A DNA stretch of 64,000 nt from Cohnella hashimotonis. Its GTDB lineage: Bacteria; Bacillota; Bacilli; Paenibacillales; Paenibacillaceae. Position 1 is the first letter of the stretch; every line of letters begins with the position of its first letter. A model generated the notes under the pieces. It was given only the letters and a program-made list of their open reading frames with translations, was not told the DNA's origin and ran no database searches. Shown here piece by piece: positions 18,701-26,872 of the stretch. Both the position numbers and the translations under genes were made by a program. The stretch lies in the NCBI RefSeq assembly GCF_030014955.1, contig NZ_JAGRPV010000001.1:930001-994000 (forward strand), given 5' to 3'.

Positions 18701-19545
18701 TGTACAAGTATTACGAACGGGCGCTCGCGGGAGAAAGTTTCCGCCGCGTCGCCGTGCCGCTCGCGCTGGCGGGCCTGTTCTTCGGTCTCGGGGCAGCGAG
18801 CAAATGGATCGATATTTACGCGGGGGGCGGACTTGCGGTGTTGTTCGCGATCACGCTGTGGCGGCGCCGGGCGGAGCATTCGTTCCTGCTGCGCACCGTG
18901 CTGTGGTGCGTGCCGTTTTTCCTGGTCGTGCCCGCGCTGATCTATACGGCGAGCTACATTCCGTTTTTCCTCGTACCCGGTCCGGGACACGGCTTCCACG
19001 ACATGCTGACCTACCAGAAGTTCATGTATAACTACCATGCGCATCTGGTGGCGACCCATCCGTTCGCGTCGAGCTGGTGGGAGTGGCCGCTGATGATCAA
19101 GCCGATCTGGTATTACGGCGGCGCCGTCGCGGCGGACCAGGTGTCGAGCATCGTGGCGATGGGCAATCCGGCCGTATGGTGGATCGGCATCCCGGCCGTC
19201 GCAGGCGCGATTATCCTGCTCTTCAAGGGCCGGGCGCGCGACCCGCGGCTTGTCTTCCTGCTGATCGGGCTGGCTGCCGAGTATCTTCCTTGGGTAGGGG
19301 TGTCCCGCCTGACCTTTATCTACCATTTTTTTGCAAGCGTACCGTTTATCATTCTTCTGATCGTATATTTATTGAAGGAAGGCAAGGAGAGCGGGCGTCT
19401 GACGCGCGGTCATGTCTATGGCTATCTCGGCGCGACGCTGCTGCTGTTCGTTCTGTTCTATCCGATCCTGTCCGGCATGACCGTGGACAAATCGTACGTC
19501 GTTCACGCGCTCCGTTGGTTCAATTCCTGGATTTTTAACGGCTAA
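15751..19545 (+). CDS. Fusion of two GT-C glycosyltransferase modules (mannosyltransferase-like plus PMT/GT39)
   Basis: A membrane protein of 1264 residues. The ATG at 15751 follows GGGGGGAAGC and a signal sequence ends near AYAEE (residue 29). Residues 30-200 are a carbohydrate-binding-like beta-sandwich. Residues 230-670 are a multi-spanning GT-C module with acidic pairs Asp291/Asp294 (PIDALDFYFWANHAYE) and VDYPPGYIYVLY, like GT87/DUF2029 mannosyltransferases. A Lys/Ser/Ala linker (667-707) leads to one membrane helix, an F5/8-type beta domain (about 737-840), then a second GT-C module of the PMT (GT39) family from 863, with Asp874-Glu875 in MYFDEIYHGR and the THPPLGK motif. Such enzymes move sugars from polyprenyl-phosphate donors to proteins or glycans outside the membrane. 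Two catalytic modules in one chain are unusual. A four-codon gap separates it from the next gene. Confidence 0.85.
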   Translation: MKRTLGVWVLALLLGVLGCAGGVSAAYAEEAATLIRNGGAEIAASGSGQPDGWAQDVYTSDAGGAAISTLTVGQDGGHSGQAYLSVSNASENDARWIQEVPVEADTVYRLSGWIRVAGGLADRTGGNLSVLGIAAPFPAVGDSQGEWRQVEWYGKTGADQTSVTVAARLGSYGSLNSGKADFDDIALEKLAEAPAGAVVIPLWPEAYAGAASGGESAGGGHGTYTAMMFLLAAAYAALAWGIVSYLRRAGEARLPIPGKERAGKGAVLLLFGGALLIRAACAPIMQGHPIDALDFYFWANHAYEAGLHGFYTADIFVDYPPGYIYVLYVVGLLQKLMHIGYPSAGSALLLKLPSIAADLAASYVLLRIARPRFGAAAGAAIASLYLFNPMVFHNSVVWGQIDSFLSLFILLAVWAIAAGRLPYATAAVVVAVLIKPQAIVAIPVLLLALAVRRSRRAWGESLLYGAAVFVLLVLPFSIHQSPDWIVERYKAMFDSYPYATLNAANLYGLLGLNGVKVSAAMAFWSNLSVVLIVAYIVWLAWRHRKLEAAPRWTYLAYLTFLLVFALKTSMHERYGYPAVALALLAFILLKDRRLLWMFLGLTFTHFADAAYVLYFGLDKNYYLSATDGFFRFLSLVNLAISIYAVYVGWTLDKGRALAAAPVATADSARGGKGGVSSKSASAKNALSKSTPAKPAFATAISASDAKFSRLDRLLVIGLTLVYGILALVNLGSMRAPESGWTPASPASAIVYDFGEPQAVASVIWFGGTRDEGRAEDSTIELSQSADGSNWTSALSFVLNGGSVFQWKEQPVAINQRFVRVSASNPGWTLYELSFRDAEGGTLTPAKTSEGGTALLDEPGDVPKKPSYLNSMYFDEIYHGRTAYEFLHHIEPYETTHPPLGKGLMALGVSLFGMNPFGWRIMGTLLGIAMVPLMYLLAKRMFGRTELAFAAAFLLTFDFMHFTQTRIATVDVYGVFFILLMYLYMYKYYERALAGESFRRVAVPLALAGLFFGLGAASKWIDIYAGGGLAVLFAITLWRRRAEHSFLLRTVLWCVPFFLVVPALIYTASYIPFFLVPGPGHGFHDMLTYQKFMYNYHAHLVATHPFASSWWEWPLMIKPIWYYGGAVAADQVSSIVAMGNPAVWWIGIPAVAGAIILLFKGRARDPRLVFLLIGLAAEYLPWVGVSRLTFIYHFFASVPFIILLIVYLLKEGKESGRLTRGHVYGYLGATLLLFVLFYPILSGMTVDKSYVVHALRWFNSWIFNG

Positions 19546-19560
19546 GGAGGAGCGGAGGGG

Positions 19561-19803
19561 ATGACGACGGACAAAACGAACGCCCAGCGCGAAGATGCGG
19601 AAGATATGCCGTACGATCGCGCCGATCGCAACCGCTGCCCGCTCTGCGGCGGTCCGAACGGCTGCGCGATCGAGGCGGGCAAGCCTGCCGAGTCCTGCTG
19701 GTGCATGCGCGCTACGATCGAGAAAAATGTCCTCGCAAGCGTACCCCTGCCGCTGCAGGGGCGAGCCTGCATCTGCCCGGCTTGCGCGGCGGGCGGCAAA
19801 TAA
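19561..19803 (+). CDS. Cysteine-rich CWC family small protein
   Basis: An 80-residue protein starting 16 bases after the glycosyltransferase stop, with AAGGAGGAGCGGAGG before its ATG. The cysteines are arranged as CPLCGGPNGC, ESCWC and ACICPACA, the pattern of the Cys_rich_CWC family, which probably binds a metal such as zinc. No enzyme or partner has been established for the family. It is co-transcribed with the glycosyltransferase and closes that operon before a strong terminator. Confidence 0.85.
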   Translation: MTTDKTNAQREDAEDMPYDRADRNRCPLCGGPNGCAIEAGKPAESCWCMRATIEKNVLASVPLPLQGRACICPACAAGGK

Positions 19804-19806
19804 ATA

Positions 19807-19845
19807 AAAGGTGTCCGATCCCGTCTGGGTGGACACCTTTTTTTA
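19807..19845 (+). terminator. Rho-independent terminator
   Basis: A 10-bp perfect stem (AAAGGTGTCC / GGACACCTTT) runs into seven T residues directly after the CWC gene. Confidence 0.92.
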
Positions 19846-19918
19846 TTAAGCCTCGCTGCCGGCCTGCTTCGACCCATTCCTCCGCGTGCCGGAGCCTATG
19901 GATGTTTGTCGGGCTAAA

Positions 19919-20196
19919 TAACTGCATTTGTACATGTATTCTCTACCGACTCGCGCCACATGATGAAATACCTGCAAATATGCAGGTAAATGCAAAGCAT
20001 AAGCCGAAAATCGGGCTGATGGAGGAAAATACCTGCGTATTCGCATCTTTTCTGAACAAAAGGGGCGATATCGGCCTAAAAAGATGTAAATTTGCAGGCA
20101 TTGAAGAAAATACAATAAGGGCGAAAACATGCCCGTCAGAACTGCTGTCGGACGAGCATCGGTAGGCGTTCCGCGCGACTCCAGTTTCCGATATCC
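19919..20196 (+). repeat. Dispersed intergenic repeat, copy B
   Basis: The second copy of the element at 8147-8432, in the same orientation, fills most of the gene-free 19846-20202 stretch and ends 7 bases before the stop of the opposite-strand peptidase gene. It has the perfect palindrome CCTGCAAATATGCAGG near its centre and a matching right end (TGTCGGACGAGC, AGGCGTTC, AGTTTCCGATATCC). The distance from the upstream terminator suggests it is not simply an untranslated tail. Confidence 0.8.
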
Positions 20197-20202
20197 ATCT
20201 TA

Positions 20203-20850
20203 TCAAGCCTTGCTCCCAGCCTGCTGCGCCCATTCCTCCGCGAGCCGGAGATCCTCGGGCGGCCGGTGCCCGCGCTGCAGCTCCGGGATGGACAGGCCGA
20301 AGTCCATCTGCAGGTGCGGATAATCCGGGAAGCTCTCCCAGTCGCCGCCCCAAGAGAAGCCGAGCCGCTTGGCGATCCCGACGACTTCCATCCAGTCGGC
20401 TTTCCCGTTGCGATTGCCGTCGTACGCCGTATCCCATAGGACTTTGCCCTTCTTCGTACGGATGGCGAAGTCGATGGCAAGGCCGTAGTTATGATACGAT
20501 TGGCCGCCTCTGGCGTTGGTCACGATGTCGCCTGGAGCGCTCCGTCCCTTGAGATAAAGCGCGTTCTGCTCGGCCTCGCTGCGAAATCCGTCCGTAATCG
20601 CAATCCGGATGCCCTGCGCTTCGGATTCGGCCTTCAACGTTTTCATTTTTTCGGCGACGATCGGGTGCAAGGAGACGACCGGAGCCACTTCGCGCCACAG
20701 CTCGGCGGGCAGCAACAATTTGACGGCAGGCAGATTCGCGGCGACGATCAGCGCGGCGGCGACGCATGCGGCCAGCAGCAGGCGTCCGCGTCTGCGGGTT
20801 GAGGCAGCCCGCCTTCTCGCCAGCGATGCCCCGGAGGGTTCCAATTTCAT
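20203..20850 (-). CDS. Membrane-anchored M15 peptidase, CwlK/VanY-like
   Basis: A protein of 215 residues with one N-terminal membrane segment (about 22-45, LLLAACVAAALIVAANL) after an arginine-rich start, so the enzyme faces the wall. The M15C signatures are all visible: ITDGFRSEAEQNALYLKG, then SYHNYGLAIDFA with the zinc ligands His and Asp, and HLQMDFG with the third His. The family cuts L-Ala-D-Glu or D-Ala-D-Ala bonds in peptidoglycan peptides. The ATG at 20850 fits the GGAAG site better than the TTG one codon earlier. The 3' end abuts dispersed repeat copy B. The length is close to other membrane-anchored CwlK relatives. Confidence 0.88.
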   Translation of the reverse strand: MKLEPSGASLARRRAASTRRRGRLLLAACVAAALIVAANLPAVKLLLPAELWREVAPVVSLHPIVAEKMKTLKAESEAQGIRIAITDGFRSEAEQNALYLKGRSAPGDIVTNARGGQSYHNYGLAIDFAIRTKKGKVLWDTAYDGNRNGKADWMEVVGIAKRLGFSWGGDWESFPDYPHLQMDFGLSIPELQRGHRPPEDLRLAEEWAQQAGSKA

Positions 20851-20921
20851 CAATCTCTTCCTTTCAACGCTATCTTTACTCCCTATTATTCTCCCTAATG
20901 CGGTTCGTAATCCTATTTTCT

Positions 20922-20951
20922 ATTATAAGGTTGCAAGGGGAGGAATCCCAA
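20922..20951 (-). promoter_or_regulatory. Promoter of the M15 peptidase gene
   Basis: Read on the minus strand: TTGGGA, 18 bases, TATAAT. It lies about 72 bases upstream of the start codon. Confidence 0.5.
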
Positions 20952-21006
20952 ACGTTCCAAGGGGGGCAAGACAGCGTAAAAGGTGACGATTCGGGTTTTG
21001 AGGGAA

Positions 21007-21864
21007 TTAATCCCCTCTATTAACTTGAAATGAAGTAGATAGGGTCAAATGCTTATTGCCGTCCAAGTCGCGCAGCACATGCTTTATTTTTTCATTCGCG
21101 GCTTTATAAGCATCGGGTCCTAAAAACAGATGCAGCGGAGGCGTGGAGGTTGAGGCGACTTGCATCAAAACTTCAGCGGCCTTGACGGGATCTCCCTGCT
21201 GTTTGCCCGACATTTCGCGATAACGATCGATTGAAGCCTGTGCTTCCGTATACGCAAGAATTGGATTCGGCGAGACGGCCAACGATCGTTCGGTCAGGAA
21301 GCTGGTACGGAAAGCGCCGGGATAAACAACGGTGGCCGATACGCCGAACGGCTTCATCTCGGCTGCCAAAGCCTCCGTAAGGCCGGATACGGCGAATTTG
21401 GTGGCGGAGTAGCTGCCCCAACCGGTATAACCGCCTGCGAACCCGCCGATGGAGGACATATTAAAAATGTGACCCTGGCCCGCTTTTCGAAGATGAGGAA
21501 TAGCATGACGGAGTACATTCATAATGCTAAATACGTTGATGTCAAAATGGTCGCGTATCTCTTGGTCGGTCAGCGATTCGAACGTTCCTTGCAGTCCATA
21601 GCCGGCGTTATTGACGACGACATCGATATGGCCGAATTTGGCGATGACAGACGTAATGGCGGCTTCAACCTCTCGCTCATGGGCAAGGTTCACCTGTAAG
21701 GGCAGAAACCGATCCGTTTCCCGAGTGCCGACCGCCGTCATAAGCGCATCCGGATTTCTTGACGTCGCAGCGACCCGGCAGCCTTCCGCCAACAGCTTTT
21801 GGGTTAGTGCAAGCCCTAAGCCTTTAGAGGCTCCTGTTACGAACCAAACATGGGGATGCTTCAT
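21007..21864 (-). CDS. SDR family NAD(P)-dependent oxidoreductase
   Basis: A 285-residue classical short-chain dehydrogenase. The cofactor motif TGASKGLGLALT is at residues 10-21, NNAGYGLQG follows, and the catalytic Tyr-x-x-x-Lys is in YSATKFAVSG, preceded by the serine of NMSSIGG. The C-terminal half matches the group that includes many uncharacterised oxidoreductases of fatty or small-molecule carbonyls; the substrate cannot be told. AGGAGG lies 9 bases before the ATG. It lies 83 bases downstream of the Atu4866-domain gene on the same strand, and an AraC regulator diverges from them, a common gene trio. Confidence 0.92.
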   Translation of the reverse strand: MKHPHVWFVTGASKGLGLALTQKLLAEGCRVAATSRNPDALMTAVGTRETDRFLPLQVNLAHEREVEAAITSVIAKFGHIDVVVNNAGYGLQGTFESLTDQEIRDHFDINVFSIMNVLRHAIPHLRKAGQGHIFNMSSIGGFAGGYTGWGSYSATKFAVSGLTEALAAEMKPFGVSATVVYPGAFRTSFLTERSLAVSPNPILAYTEAQASIDRYREMSGKQQGDPVKAAEVLMQVASTSTPPLHLFLGPDAYKAANEKIKHVLRDLDGNKHLTLSTSFQVNRGD

Positions 21865-21947
21865 CGATAAAATCCTCCTGTATTAAAACGATTGCTGGCC
21901 GGTCAGTTGGACATGTTTTTTCGGTTCTCCGCTCGATATAGGAACGT

Positions 21948-22202
21948 TTATTTTTCCCGATAAAAAATCATGCCGCCGTGGTAGAGAATGCCGTCTCGAA
22001 ACTCGCCGTCGGCAGTGAAGCCGGTATCGTCCACATAGTCGATATGATCTCCCTTAATGGTATAGCTGCCCTGATAAGCGCTTTTCCGATTGCCGCGAGC
22101 CTCGTCATAGCGGCCATTCGGCAGAAGCGCTTGACGAACGTAACCGTCCCTCGTAACCCACATGCCGACATAGGATTGTTGTTCGCCCCTGTTGTTTTCC
22201 AT
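21948..22202 (-). CDS. Atu4866-domain protein
   Basis: A protein of 84 residues with AAAGGAGG before the ATG. The sequence YVGMWVTRDGYVRQALLPNG, then RYDEARGNRKSAYQG and the DYVDDTGFTADGEF stretch, is the small beta-barrel fold named after Agrobacterium Atu4866. The family is often fused to or encoded next to SDR or AraC genes, as here. The function is unknown; a ligand-binding role is a guess. Confidence 0.82.
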   Translation of the reverse strand: MENNRGEQQSYVGMWVTRDGYVRQALLPNGRYDEARGNRKSAYQGSYTIKGDHIDYVDDTGFTADGEFRDGILYHGGMIFYREK

Positions 22203-22337
22203 TTTGATTTCCTCCTTTGATGAATGGGGATTGCTTACGAACGCCTGCTTAAATGAACGATGGCGCCAGTAAGCATTTCAGTGACTTCAGTATGTAATAA
22301 ATAAGAGGCTGCCCAGTAGACGAATCCAGTTGAGTTA

Positions 22338-22366
22338 TTGCATAATACTCCAAATCGGAATAAAAT
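22338..22366 (+). promoter_or_regulatory. Promoter of the AraC-type regulator
   Basis: TTGCAT, 17 bases, TAAAAT, about 40 bases before the chosen ATG at 22407. The upstream in-frame ATG at 22338 lies on the -35 box itself, which supports the later start. Confidence 0.6.
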
Positions 22367-22406
22367 AGTTCGCAAACGGGGCGAGGAAGGAGCTTGTGAG
22401 GAGACG

Positions 22407-23390
22407 ATGACAGGGGCTGACGAGATCGTTAAAAAGCAGAAGGAATTGGCTTTTATTATCGACCGGTATCCTGAGGGAACGCATGCTACGGCCATTCCTT
22501 CCTTGAAGTTCATTCGCTCAGACGGAGCGTCCCAACCGATCTATTCGATCTATAATCCGTCCTTGTGTATCGTTGCACAAGGATCCAAGTTGATTATGCT
22601 GGGTCAAGAGAGTTATCGATACGATCCGGCATCCTACCTGGTCGCCTCCGTCCACTTGCCGATTACCGGACAGATCGTCCAGGCCACGCCGCAGCATCCT
22701 TACCTTAGTCTGCAACTGGATTTTAGTACGGATCAGATCGTAGATATGATCAAGGAATTCAACTCGGAGCGGGATCTTAAGGAAGTTTCCAGACGCGGCC
22801 TAGTGGTAAGTCAAACGACTCCGTCCCTTCTCGAGGCCGTATTGAGGTTAGTCCGTCTGTTAGACACGCCGCGGGATATCCCCGCGCTTGCCCCTTTGGT
22901 CATTCGTGAAATTCTTTATCGGATTTTACAGGCCGAGCAGGGCGCTGCCGTCCTGCAGTTCGCCGTGGCCGGCAGCAATGCCGGGCGGATCGCGAAGGTC
23001 ATTCATCTCATCAACCGTGATTTCGCCAAGCCTCTGCGTATAGACGAGCTCGCCAAAGCTGCAAGCATGAGCGCGTCTTCCTTGCACGCTCATTTCAAGG
23101 AAGTCACCGCGATGAGCCCCTTGCAGTATCAAAAACAAGTGAGGCTGCAGGAGGCTCGCCGTTTATTGCTATCGGATATCCCGGAAGCCGCGAATGCCGG
23201 ATTCCAAGTGGGCTACGATAGTCCGTCCCAGTTCAGCCGCGAATATGCCCGGATGTTCGGTCGGCCTCCCTTAAGCGACATCAAACGCCTTCGCGAGTCT
23301 TTATCCCTGCAAGACGCCATAACTCAGGTCGTCTCGCGGTATTCCGAAGGACTCACGCCTGTAACGGACTTGAACAGTCGGCTCATATAA
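22407..23390 (+). CDS. AraC-family transcriptional regulator (AraC_N type)
   Basis: A protein of 327 residues starting at an ATG preceded by GAGGAG. Residues about 25-180 are the AraC_N ligand-binding cupin-like domain (SIYNPSLCIVAQGSK, VHLPITGQI). Residues about 210-305 hold the two helix-turn-helix motifs (DELAKAASMSASSLHAHFKEVT and a second in AANAGFQVGYDSPSQFSREYARMFG). It is divergent from the Atu4866/SDR pair and probably controls it in response to a small molecule. The last 20 or so residues after RPPLSDIKRLR run past the usual family end and overlap the 3' end of the opposite response-regulator gene by 67 bases. Confidence 0.92.
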   Translation: MTGADEIVKKQKELAFIIDRYPEGTHATAIPSLKFIRSDGASQPIYSIYNPSLCIVAQGSKLIMLGQESYRYDPASYLVASVHLPITGQIVQATPQHPYLSLQLDFSTDQIVDMIKEFNSERDLKEVSRRGLVVSQTTPSLLEAVLRLVRLLDTPRDIPALAPLVIREILYRILQAEQGAAVLQFAVAGSNAGRIAKVIHLINRDFAKPLRIDELAKAASMSASSLHAHFKEVTAMSPLQYQKQVRLQEARRLLLSDIPEAANAGFQVGYDSPSQFSREYARMFGRPPLSDIKRLRESLSLQDAITQVVSRYSEGLTPVTDLNSRLI

Positions 23391-24874
23391 TAAGGATCGT
23401 CGTACCCGATGGCGGCGGCTACGTCCCTGATCGTCAGCGGGGGGGAGATGCAGAGCAACTGTTTAGCCTTCTCGATGCGCAGCCTGATGATGAACTCCAT
23501 CGGAGGAATGCCTTTGTGTTTTTTGAAAAGACTGCTGACCAAGGCGGGCGTGACGCCAAAGTGCGCCGCGACGGACGGCAACGACAGCAGCTCGGTATAG
23601 CGGCTGCGAATATAGCGTTCCATCTCAAGGACCAGCGCGGGCTGGTCCTCTTTAACATGCTTTTCGGCCCCCGCGAGCTGGAATAGCTCGTCCAGCAGCA
23701 CCGACATGCCTTCCAGGAGAGAAGCGTACTTGTACGAGCCGGAGATCAACTCGTCGATCTCGAGTTCGATCTCGAGGATACGCGGTTGGCTGGGCCCGGG
23801 ACTCGTCTGCTGGAATAGCTGGACGACCCGCTTGAGCACGCCTTCCAGCCTGATCTGCGGGCATGCCTGGCGCTCGCAGTCGCCGAGCAGCGCGGCAAAT
23901 TCCGCCTTGAAGGGGTCGGGCTGCCGCTTCTCGATCCAGTTCAGCAGCAACTTTTCCGCATTGGCGGCCAGCGGATGATCGGGAGTCCGCTCGCTTGGCT
24001 CGTTAGCATGCGGATCGATTCGCCGAGACTGGCCGAAGATGGCGAATTTCTGCAAGAGAATCCGGTCCCGCTGGAGCAGGTAGGGAAGGTCATCCATGGC
24101 GGAGAAGGGAGGGCGGGCGACCATCGTGACCGGGAACCGGCACGCCAGCAGCTTGTCGTACAAACGGCCGGCGATGTCCGCAAATGCCGGGCCGGGCGCG
24201 CCGGGAGAAGCGAGAATGACCAGCTTCTCGTTGGCATAGTTCAGCTGCACGATCCAGAACCGGAGCGGCTCCGGCACGAGCTCGCCAAGAAGCCCTGACA
24301 GATCGTTTTTAAGCCAGAAGTCCTTGGCCGGCGTCAGCCAATTGCCTCCGAATCTGCTGACGGATCCCGCGCACAGCAGCAGCCCGCCAAAGGCGCGATA
24401 GTCCCGGAACATCCGCTCCAGCTCGACCGCAGGGGGGAGAAAATCGATCTCCTTGCGGACAATGTCATCCAGCAGCTCGTCCTGCCGTTTTCTTTTCTCC
24501 GCTTCAAGAACGTCGTGCAGCTTGCTTAACAAGTCGCCCAGCGCCCGGGGAGAGAGCGGCTTCAGCAGATAATCCTCCACGCCGAACTGCAACGCCCTTT
24601 TCGCATAATCGAACTCCTGATAACCGCTCAGCAGCACGATTTTCGCGTCGATCCCCCGCCTGCGCAGCTCTCCGATCAGCGTCAGCCCGTCCATCGTCGG
24701 CATTTTGATATCCGTGAAGACGACGTCCGGCCGCTCGGCTGCGATCAGCTCGAGCGCCTCGTCGCCGTCGGCAGCCTCCCCGACAATCGCAAATCCGTCA
24801 TGCGCCTGCATGATGCTGTTCTTAATGTTCCGCAGCAGCAGCGGCTCGTCGTCGACGACCACGATTTTGTACAT
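23324..24874 (-). CDS. YesN-type response regulator, AraC output
   Basis: A protein of 516 residues. A CheY-like receiver spans residues 1-120 with phosphorylatable Asp55 in VVFTDIKMPTMDG and the acidic pocket VDDE at 7-10. A middle region of about 280 residues has no recognised fold, as is normal for this family. The C-terminal AraC domain (about 415-516) has LPSVAAHFGVTPALVSSLFKKHKG and IRDVAAAIGYDDPYYMSRLFKS. It follows its kinase by 6 bases on the same strand, so the kinase should phosphorylate it. The divergent sugar-binding lipoprotein gene at 26873 is its most likely target. Confidence 0.93.
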   Translation of the reverse strand: MYKIVVVDDEPLLLRNIKNSIMQAHDGFAIVGEAADGDEALELIAAERPDVVFTDIKMPTMDGLTLIGELRRRGIDAKIVLLSGYQEFDYAKRALQFGVEDYLLKPLSPRALGDLLSKLHDVLEAEKRKRQDELLDDIVRKEIDFLPPAVELERMFRDYRAFGGLLLCAGSVSRFGGNWLTPAKDFWLKNDLSGLLGELVPEPLRFWIVQLNYANEKLVILASPGAPGPAFADIAGRLYDKLLACRFPVTMVARPPFSAMDDLPYLLQRDRILLQKFAIFGQSRRIDPHANEPSERTPDHPLAANAEKLLLNWIEKRQPDPFKAEFAALLGDCERQACPQIRLEGVLKRVVQLFQQTSPGPSQPRILEIELEIDELISGSYKYASLLEGMSVLLDELFQLAGAEKHVKEDQPALVLEMERYIRSRYTELLSLPSVAAHFGVTPALVSSLFKKHKGIPPMEFIIRLRIEKAKQLLCISPPLTIRDVAAAIGYDDPYYMSRLFKSVTGVSPSEYRETT

Positions 24875-24880
24875 GTCGTT

Positions 24881-26653
24881 CTAGCTCCTCCTCTCGGGTG
24901 CGGTCTTACCGCCGATCGTGACGATCGCGCCGCCCGTCTCGGCGCTGCCTAGCCGGAAGACGGCCTCGTTTTTGTACAGATTTCTCAGTCGAATGTAAAT
25001 GTTCGCGAGCGCCATGCCGCCGATTTGCAGACGGTTCTCGAAATCGTGGCTGTCCATGCGCCTCTCGAATTCCTCGATTTTGGCCATGAGCGTCTCCAGC
25101 GTCCCGGGTCGGAAGCCTTTGCCGTTGTCACGCACGGACACCGTCCACGTATCGCCTTCCGCTGCCCCGCCGATGCGAATGCGATAGGGCGGCTTGACGC
25201 CCGCGAAGCCGTGGTTGAACGCATTTTCGACGAGCGGCTGCAGGATGAGCTTGGGCACGGGAATCGATGCCATGTCGCCGTCGAAGCCGATCTCGTAGTC
25301 CAGCCGGTCTTCATAGCGGAAATGCTGCATGGCCAAGTAGTTGGCCGCATGCGCGAATTCGTCCGCCAGGCTCGTCCGCGAGGCATCATAGGAGCCGATG
25401 TAGCGGAGCATCTGGCCCAGGCGGCTGCACATCTCTACGATGTTGTCGTTGCCCTGCTCCTGGCCGACAGCGCTGATGCCCATCAGCGAGTTGAAGAGAA
25501 AATGGGGATCCATCTGGGCCTGCAGCGCTCGCATATGCGCCTCCATCTCCTTGGAACGCGATTGAATCGTTTCGTTCATCGACTCCTGGAGCCGTTGAAG
25601 CGTCTTGCGAAAAGCCATGTTGAGCAGCGTAATCTCGTTGTTGGCGCCTGGCAGCCGAATCGGATCGCCCGGGTTGTGCAGCGAGATCGTCTGCAGCGAC
25701 TTGCGCAGCTGCTTGATCGGAACGGTCAATCGATTGGTGATAAGCAGCAGGAGCAGCGACGTGCCTAGAATCAGTCCGATTCCCGCGTACAGGATCATCC
25801 GCTGCATCCGGTAGACCGGCGCCATGAAGTCCGCTTTGGGAAGCGCTTCGTAGACAGACCAGCCAGAGAGCGGCGCGACCCCGCGGTAGACGAGCGTATC
25901 CGAGCCGAATGCCGCCATCTGCCGTCCCTGCCGGTCAGCCGGGTAGACGATCGTGCCGCTGCCGTCGGCGACGACAATCTCCGCCTGCCCGACGAGAGAA
26001 GGCGCGCAGATCTCTTCCAGCAAGGCATAGGGCTGCTGGATGACAACGTAGCCGAGCGGGGACGAATTGCCCCAGGAATACACCATTTTTCTCGCAAAGG
26101 AGATGAGCTTGACGGGATTCTGCTCCCGAAAAATCTGCTGATCGTCGGCTGGAAGCAGCACCGAGTTGCCGTCCTTTGCCCGGATGTCCTTCAGCCAGGG
26201 AACCTGGCGCAAATCCGACTCTACGGAGAAATTGTTGTCCGGCAGCACCGACCAGGACACGTAGTTGCTTTTCCCGTTAAAAATAACGACTCTTCTGGCC
26301 TGATTTTTGGTCCCGACGATCGAGAGGAGGACGTCGATGATCCGCTTGCGCTGATCCGGGAACCTGTCGAAATAGTTGACATCCCCGTTCTCGTAACCGA
26401 CCGTGTCCACCAGCATCTCCTGCAAATCTTTATTGAAAAAAATGACATTGGACAGGTCGTCCATCCGGTCCACGAGCGAATCGATCTGCGTCGCGATCCG
26501 GCCGACCGACTGTTCCATTCCCTTGTATGAATTGTCTTTGAGCGTGTGGCTGATATAAACGTAGAACAGCGCGGCCAATCCCAGTATGATTGCGGATACG
26601 AAGGTCGAGTAGATGATGAACATCTTGAACGGAAAAGAGATTCTCATCCGCAA
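24881..26653 (-). CDS. YesM-type sensor histidine kinase
   Basis: A protein of 590 residues. A long in-frame upstream extension has no signal or ribosome site; AAGGAA sits 8 bases before the TTG at 26653, with an ATG two codons later as the alternative. One membrane helix near residues 10-32 and a second near 290-312 bracket an extracellular sensor of about 255 residues. HAMP follows, then the HisKA_7TM/His_kinase box MDPHFLFNSLMGI (His384) and HATPase_c motifs LQPLVENAFNHGF and DNGKGFRPG. It lacks a classical dimerisation box, as YesM kinases do. It should sense a sugar or wall signal and phosphorylate the adjacent regulator. Confidence 0.92.
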   Translation of the reverse strand: MRMRISFPFKMFIIYSTFVSAIILGLAALFYVYISHTLKDNSYKGMEQSVGRIATQIDSLVDRMDDLSNVIFFNKDLQEMLVDTVGYENGDVNYFDRFPDQRKRIIDVLLSIVGTKNQARRVVIFNGKSNYVSWSVLPDNNFSVESDLRQVPWLKDIRAKDGNSVLLPADDQQIFREQNPVKLISFARKMVYSWGNSSPLGYVVIQQPYALLEEICAPSLVGQAEIVVADGSGTIVYPADRQGRQMAAFGSDTLVYRGVAPLSGWSVYEALPKADFMAPVYRMQRMILYAGIGLILGTSLLLLLITNRLTVPIKQLRKSLQTISLHNPGDPIRLPGANNEITLLNMAFRKTLQRLQESMNETIQSRSKEMEAHMRALQAQMDPHFLFNSLMGISAVGQEQGNDNIVEMCSRLGQMLRYIGSYDASRTSLADEFAHAANYLAMQHFRYEDRLDYEIGFDGDMASIPVPKLILQPLVENAFNHGFAGVKPPYRIRIGGAAEGDTWTVSVRDNGKGFRPGTLETLMAKIEEFERRMDSHDFENRLQIGGMALANIYIRLRNLYKNEAVFRLGSAETGGAIVTIGGKTAPERRS

Positions 26654-26872
26654 GCGGCATTCTTCCTTTCGTTCGGGTCGTCGCCGTAAACCGGCAGGCA
26701 ACTTGCGCTCGCCGGCTGCTCCTACGATAACATAAGGCTTGTCGGCGTGTAAGTCCTTTAAAAATAATCCATCGTGACCGGCCGAAATTGTCCATTTTGA
26801 GAGATGGCATATTGCTTTATGATGAATGGCGAGAGCTCTCGCACCGACGAACGAACAGGGAGGTTGCAAAAA

